Source: Stereocaulon alpinum (taxonomy: Eukaryota > Ascomycota > Lecanoromycetes > Lecanorales > Stereocaulaceae). Taken from it: a stretch of DNA of 10,710 nt. The notes beneath the pieces are model-generated. The model was not told where the DNA came from. It ran no database searches and worked only from the letters and a program-made list of their open reading frames with translations. Of the stretch, positions 8,896 to 10,710 are shown piece after piece. The first letter of the stretch is position 1, and every line of letters begins with the position of its first letter. The position numbers were made by a program, and so were the translations under genes. The DNA lies in assembly GCA_018257865.1 (NCBI GenBank), contig JAEUBA010000312.1, forward strand, positions 1-10,710, read 5' to 3'.

Positions 8896-8937
8896 CCCCC
8901 GCTTCTAAGGCGGTTGCAGGGGCTAATCGTTTTTTGC
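8896..8937 (-). promoter_or_regulatory. Programmed -1 frameshift site between gag and pol
   Basis: In the gag frame the minus strand reads GCA AAA AAC GAT TAG. The heptamer A AAA AAC (8935-8929) has the exact X XXY YYZ phase of a -1 slippery site, and pol is in the -1 frame directly from here. Six bases after the heptamer begins CCCCTGC (8922-8916), which can pair with GCGGGG (ending about 8897), leaving one bulged T and a 13-base loop. Loop bases GCCTT could also pair with GAGGC further down, giving a pseudoknot; that part is tentative. Confidence 0.75.
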
Positions 8938-10272
8938 CGATACTGCACCGACACCGCTATAAGTTGCAGGCTTATCGCGATTAGGACAATTTAGGCTTAT
9001 ATAGCCTAGCTTTCCGCAATAATAGCAGACAAGCTTAGTTACTGAATCTGAATCGGTCTTCCGCTTTAGACTCCTTAAACGAGATTTATTTCGCGCTGAC
9101 TGTGAGCTATCGACCCTTAGGCCCGGTCTGTTAGGCTTAGAAATCTGTTGTTCTAACGGGCGGCTCCCTTGTGACTTAGAGGCCCTATAGTTGGATGATT
9201 TTCTATGAGCACTCAAGCCGCCGCCTCCGCGACGCTCGCGCCCTATAGTATTCTCTTGTATAATAGCTTAGGTAACGATATCGTCCCTATTATTAGATAC
9301 CTTGCCTGTGCTTAAGATTTTATTCTTTAGCTCCGGTCTCAGCTTAGCTAGGAAGAGGTTGGCTTTAAGCTCCGGGGCCATAGGCGGTAGGTTAGCTTCC
9401 AACTCCTCTAGGTAGGCCTTAAATATAGTAACTTTCTGGTTAGAACGTTGCTTTGCCTCCTCAAACCTTTCGTAGGCGAGGAGACGGCGGTTAATAGGAT
9501 CTGTAACCAAATTGTGTAGGAATTGCTTAAAGAATTCGAACGTTATATTATCCCATCCATAGTCCTTTAGGTAGGTATTCTACTAGGAATTCGGGTTGTC
9601 TTCTAGGGCGTCTATACAGTAGACTATCCTAGACAGTTCGGTAGTAAAGTACTCCGGACTCTTAAGAAACTTCTTCTCTAAGTCAGCGAACTAGCGCAGG
9701 TATTCACCCTCGCTAATTCCCTTATAGGGTCGTATATTCTCAGGCCGAAAGCTTTTCGGCACTAGGGGTCTTTAGAGTCTAATAGGTAGGTTCGTAGGCG
9801 CGCCGAAGGCGGGCGTTATAAGACGTGAAGGAATCCTTTAGCCAGCAACATCAACTAATTGTGCTGATATAGCGGTAGCAGGATATTATTCCTCCTCTTA
9901 AACCGTCCCTATAGGTATTCCAATAGTACTCTGCGACCTGGGGTATTAAATTGTATCGTTTTCAGCTTCCAATACTAATAATTCGCGTAGTTGCTTTAGG
10001 CGGCGATTCGTCGCTTAGGCTTCTTATAAGCGTTGCTTAAGATCGGCGTCGTCTAAATCGGAGGTGTCTAGCTAAGACTCTCCGTCGGTCCTATAGCTCT
10101 CCGTAGGATCGTTGTTATCGTTGATATTGTTAGGTTCTTTAGCGTCAGCAACGGTTATGGTAGTGCGACCGCGCGTCCGACCTGATATCGCAGTAACTCC
10201 GGGCCTCTCCCTTGAAAAGGTAGAGAAATTAGAACTGTAAAGGCTAGCGACGCCGGCTCTAAGCTGGCGCAC
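8923..10272 (-). pseudogene. gag: gag of copy 2: capsid-like domain and zinc knuckle
   Basis: This is a single frame of 450 codons ending at TAG 8925-8923, broken by about eleven internal TAA/TAG stops and no TGA. The N-terminal third is polar, with an Asn/Asp-rich stretch (NNINDNND). The middle is capsid-like (GEYLR, a stop, FADLEKKFLKSPEYF; FKQFLHNLVTDP; AKLRPELKNKIL), typical of the retrotransposon Gag family. The C-terminus is basic and carries CYYCGKLGYISLNC (about 9018-8977), a CCHC knuckle in which the His is Tyr (TAT at 9003-9001), another CA-to-TA change. Gag would coat the RNA in cytoplasmic particles. The frame starts at a GTG with an in-frame TAA upstream, so the real start codon is not identified. 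Confidence 0.85.
10118..10237 (-). other. Gag segment present in copy 2 and missing from copy 1 (114-bp in-frame difference)
   Basis: Between the shared marks taggat (10104; 3501) and taaaggctag (10238; 3521), copy 2 has 134 bases and copy 1 has 20, a difference of 114 bases or 38 codons. One edge is a run of Asn/Asp codons, where slippage or short-homology deletion is easy. The same segment recurs in diverged form at 10485-10588. Confidence 0.7.
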
Positions 10273-10484
10273 TAAGGTATAAGAGACGTAAAGTTACTGG
10301 ATTTAGGTATCAAGCAATAGACATAATTATATTACTTGGTAGTCGAGTGGTAGCAGAACTAATTTCTAAAGATCCCCAAAACACGGGGGAGTCCCAGGTA
10401 GCAATACTATTACCAAGCCCCTAGACCCTAATTAATATCATTGCGTTGGCGTAGCTATAACGCGCACACGCTTGAGGGTTGACA
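10273..10484 (-). mobile_element. 5' LTR/leader region of copy 2 (terminus TGTCAACC at 10484)
   Basis: The segment is non-coding and matches copy 1 3556-3767. The minus-strand 5' end is TGTCAACC, with the canonical TG of an LTR. The flank to the right belongs to another gag copy. If the segment is an LTR plus leader, the LTR is short (under about 210 bp). Its inner end and the primer-binding site are not resolved. Confidence 0.5.
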
Positions 10485-10588
10485 ATTATTAATATCGTTA
10501 AGTTCTTCGGCGTTAGTAACGGTCGTAGCAGTATAACTACGTATCTAACCTAATATCGCAGTAACTCTAGGCCTCTCCCTTAAAAAGG
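10485..10588 (-). mobile_element. gag: Gag fragment of a third copy of the same element family
   Basis: This stretch aligns to copy 2 gag at about 10117-10217, starting right at the copy 2 terminus. Translated on the minus strand it gives a similar run (TFLRERPRVTAI against TFSRERPGVTAI). Differences are mostly transitions and include one premature TAG. Similarity ends at the shared aaaaggt. Confidence 0.7.
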
Positions 10589-10710
10589 TGTTAGGGGCCG
10601 GCCTAGAGCGAGTTAATAGGGGTGTTATTAGACTAGGAGAATAAATCTAAGGAAGGAAAGCTATGTATATAGAGCGTGTGTATAATATATTAGGGACGCG
10701 GCTTAGTAGG
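10589..10710. other. Unassigned right edge
   Basis: This is AT-rich sequence with no open frame and no similarity to other parts of the window that I can see. It contains one GC patch (ggggccggcc) next to the end of the gag fragment. Confidence 0.4.

Larger units (their letters stand above)
5255..8934 (-). pseudogene. pol: pol of copy 2: protease, reverse transcriptase, RNase H, integrase, chromodomain
   Basis: The frame enters by -1 shift at 8935-8929 and stays the same down to a TAA TGA pair at 5260-5255, about 1,220 codons without an indel. Domains in order: aspartic protease (LDTGS, Asp at 8803), reverse transcriptase (FIPKKD, LDLKDTYH, PFGLANAP, YLDN at about 7813-7802), RNase H (from 7348), integrase zinc finger (6595-6473), DD35E core (Asp 6385, Asp 6193, Glu 6085), GPF motif and chromodomain (5518-5380). 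The chain is broken by many TAA/TAG codons at former Gln and Trp positions and one TGA (6775-6773), probably a former CGA. Catalytic damage: YLDN for YLDD, TNAS for TDAS. The true C-terminus is uncertain because RIP can create TAA. The product would have been cleaved by its own protease. Confidence 0.9.
5061..10484 (-). mobile_element. Ty3/gypsy chromovirus-type LTR retrotransposon, copy 2 (near full length)
   Basis: Read on the minus strand it runs from a TGTCAACC terminus at 10484 through a 212-bp LTR/leader, gag (10272-8923), pol in the -1 frame (to about 5255) and a polypurine-like tract. The protein order protease, reverse transcriptase, RNase H, integrase, GPY/F-type motif, chromodomain is that of chromoviruses. 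The right end abuts a fragment of another copy's gag, which suggests nested insertion. The left end is unclear because no LTR matching the right one is present. RIP-type stops and missense changes run throughout, but there is no frame-disrupting indel that I could find across about 5 kb. It is the better preserved of the two copies and serves as the reference for annotating copy 1. Confidence 0.9.

Noticed and set aside
9744..9760. Perfect 7-bp inverted repeat gccgaaa-gct-tttcggc (also at 3141-3157) as a terminator or hairpin element
   Set aside because: It is in-frame gag coding sequence (PKSFRPE) present in both copies; the symmetry is explained by the codons.
10338..10362. tRNA-like piece (acttggtagtcgagtggt) as a tRNA gene or primer site
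   Set aside because: No acceptor stem, anticodon or T arm is seen around it, and its orientation is wrong for the minus-strand element's primer-binding site.

Overview
The window looks like transposon-dense heterochromatin from a filamentous ascomycete (Pezizomycotina). It holds no intact gene. Nearly all of it is Ty3/gypsy LTR retrotransposon DNA of the chromodomain-bearing (chromovirus) type, read on the minus strand and mutated by C-to-T and G-to-A changes in the pattern of repeat-induced point mutation (RIP). Premature stops are almost all TAA or TAG at former CAA, CAG or TGG codons, and reading frames stay open across kilobases with almost no indels. The genus cannot be named from this sequence.

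Layout. Positions 1-3767 hold copy 1, the more heavily mutated copy, cut by the left window edge inside reverse transcriptase. A foreign insertion of about 1.2 kb (1722-2910), flanked by a 13-bp direct repeat, splits its gag. Positions 3768-5048 are not homologous to the element. They carry a TATA box, 2.8 copies of an 84-bp tandem repeat and a plus-strand pseudogene with a cysteine-rich start and a coiled-coil end. Positions 5061-10484 hold copy 2, nearly full length, with a polypurine-like tract, pol (chromodomain, integrase, RNase H, reverse transcriptase, protease from left to right) and gag. Positions 10485-10588 are a piece of gag from a third, related copy. Positions 10589-10710 are unassigned.

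How the element worked. gag and pol lie in different frames on the minus strand. The shift is -1, and a canonical slippery heptamer (A AAA AAC) sits two codons before the gag stop, six bases from a GC-rich stem. The ancestral element therefore probably made Gag-Pol by programmed -1 frameshifting. Both copies are now dead: besides the stops, RIP-type changes hit the RT YxDD box, the RNase H first Asp, three integrase zinc ligands and the Gag zinc-knuckle His.

The two copies lose homology at the same base, a TGT element terminus, with unrelated flanks. This suggests that these are true 5' LTR ends and that copy 2 jumped into the gag of another copy. No matching 3' LTR is visible for copy 2.
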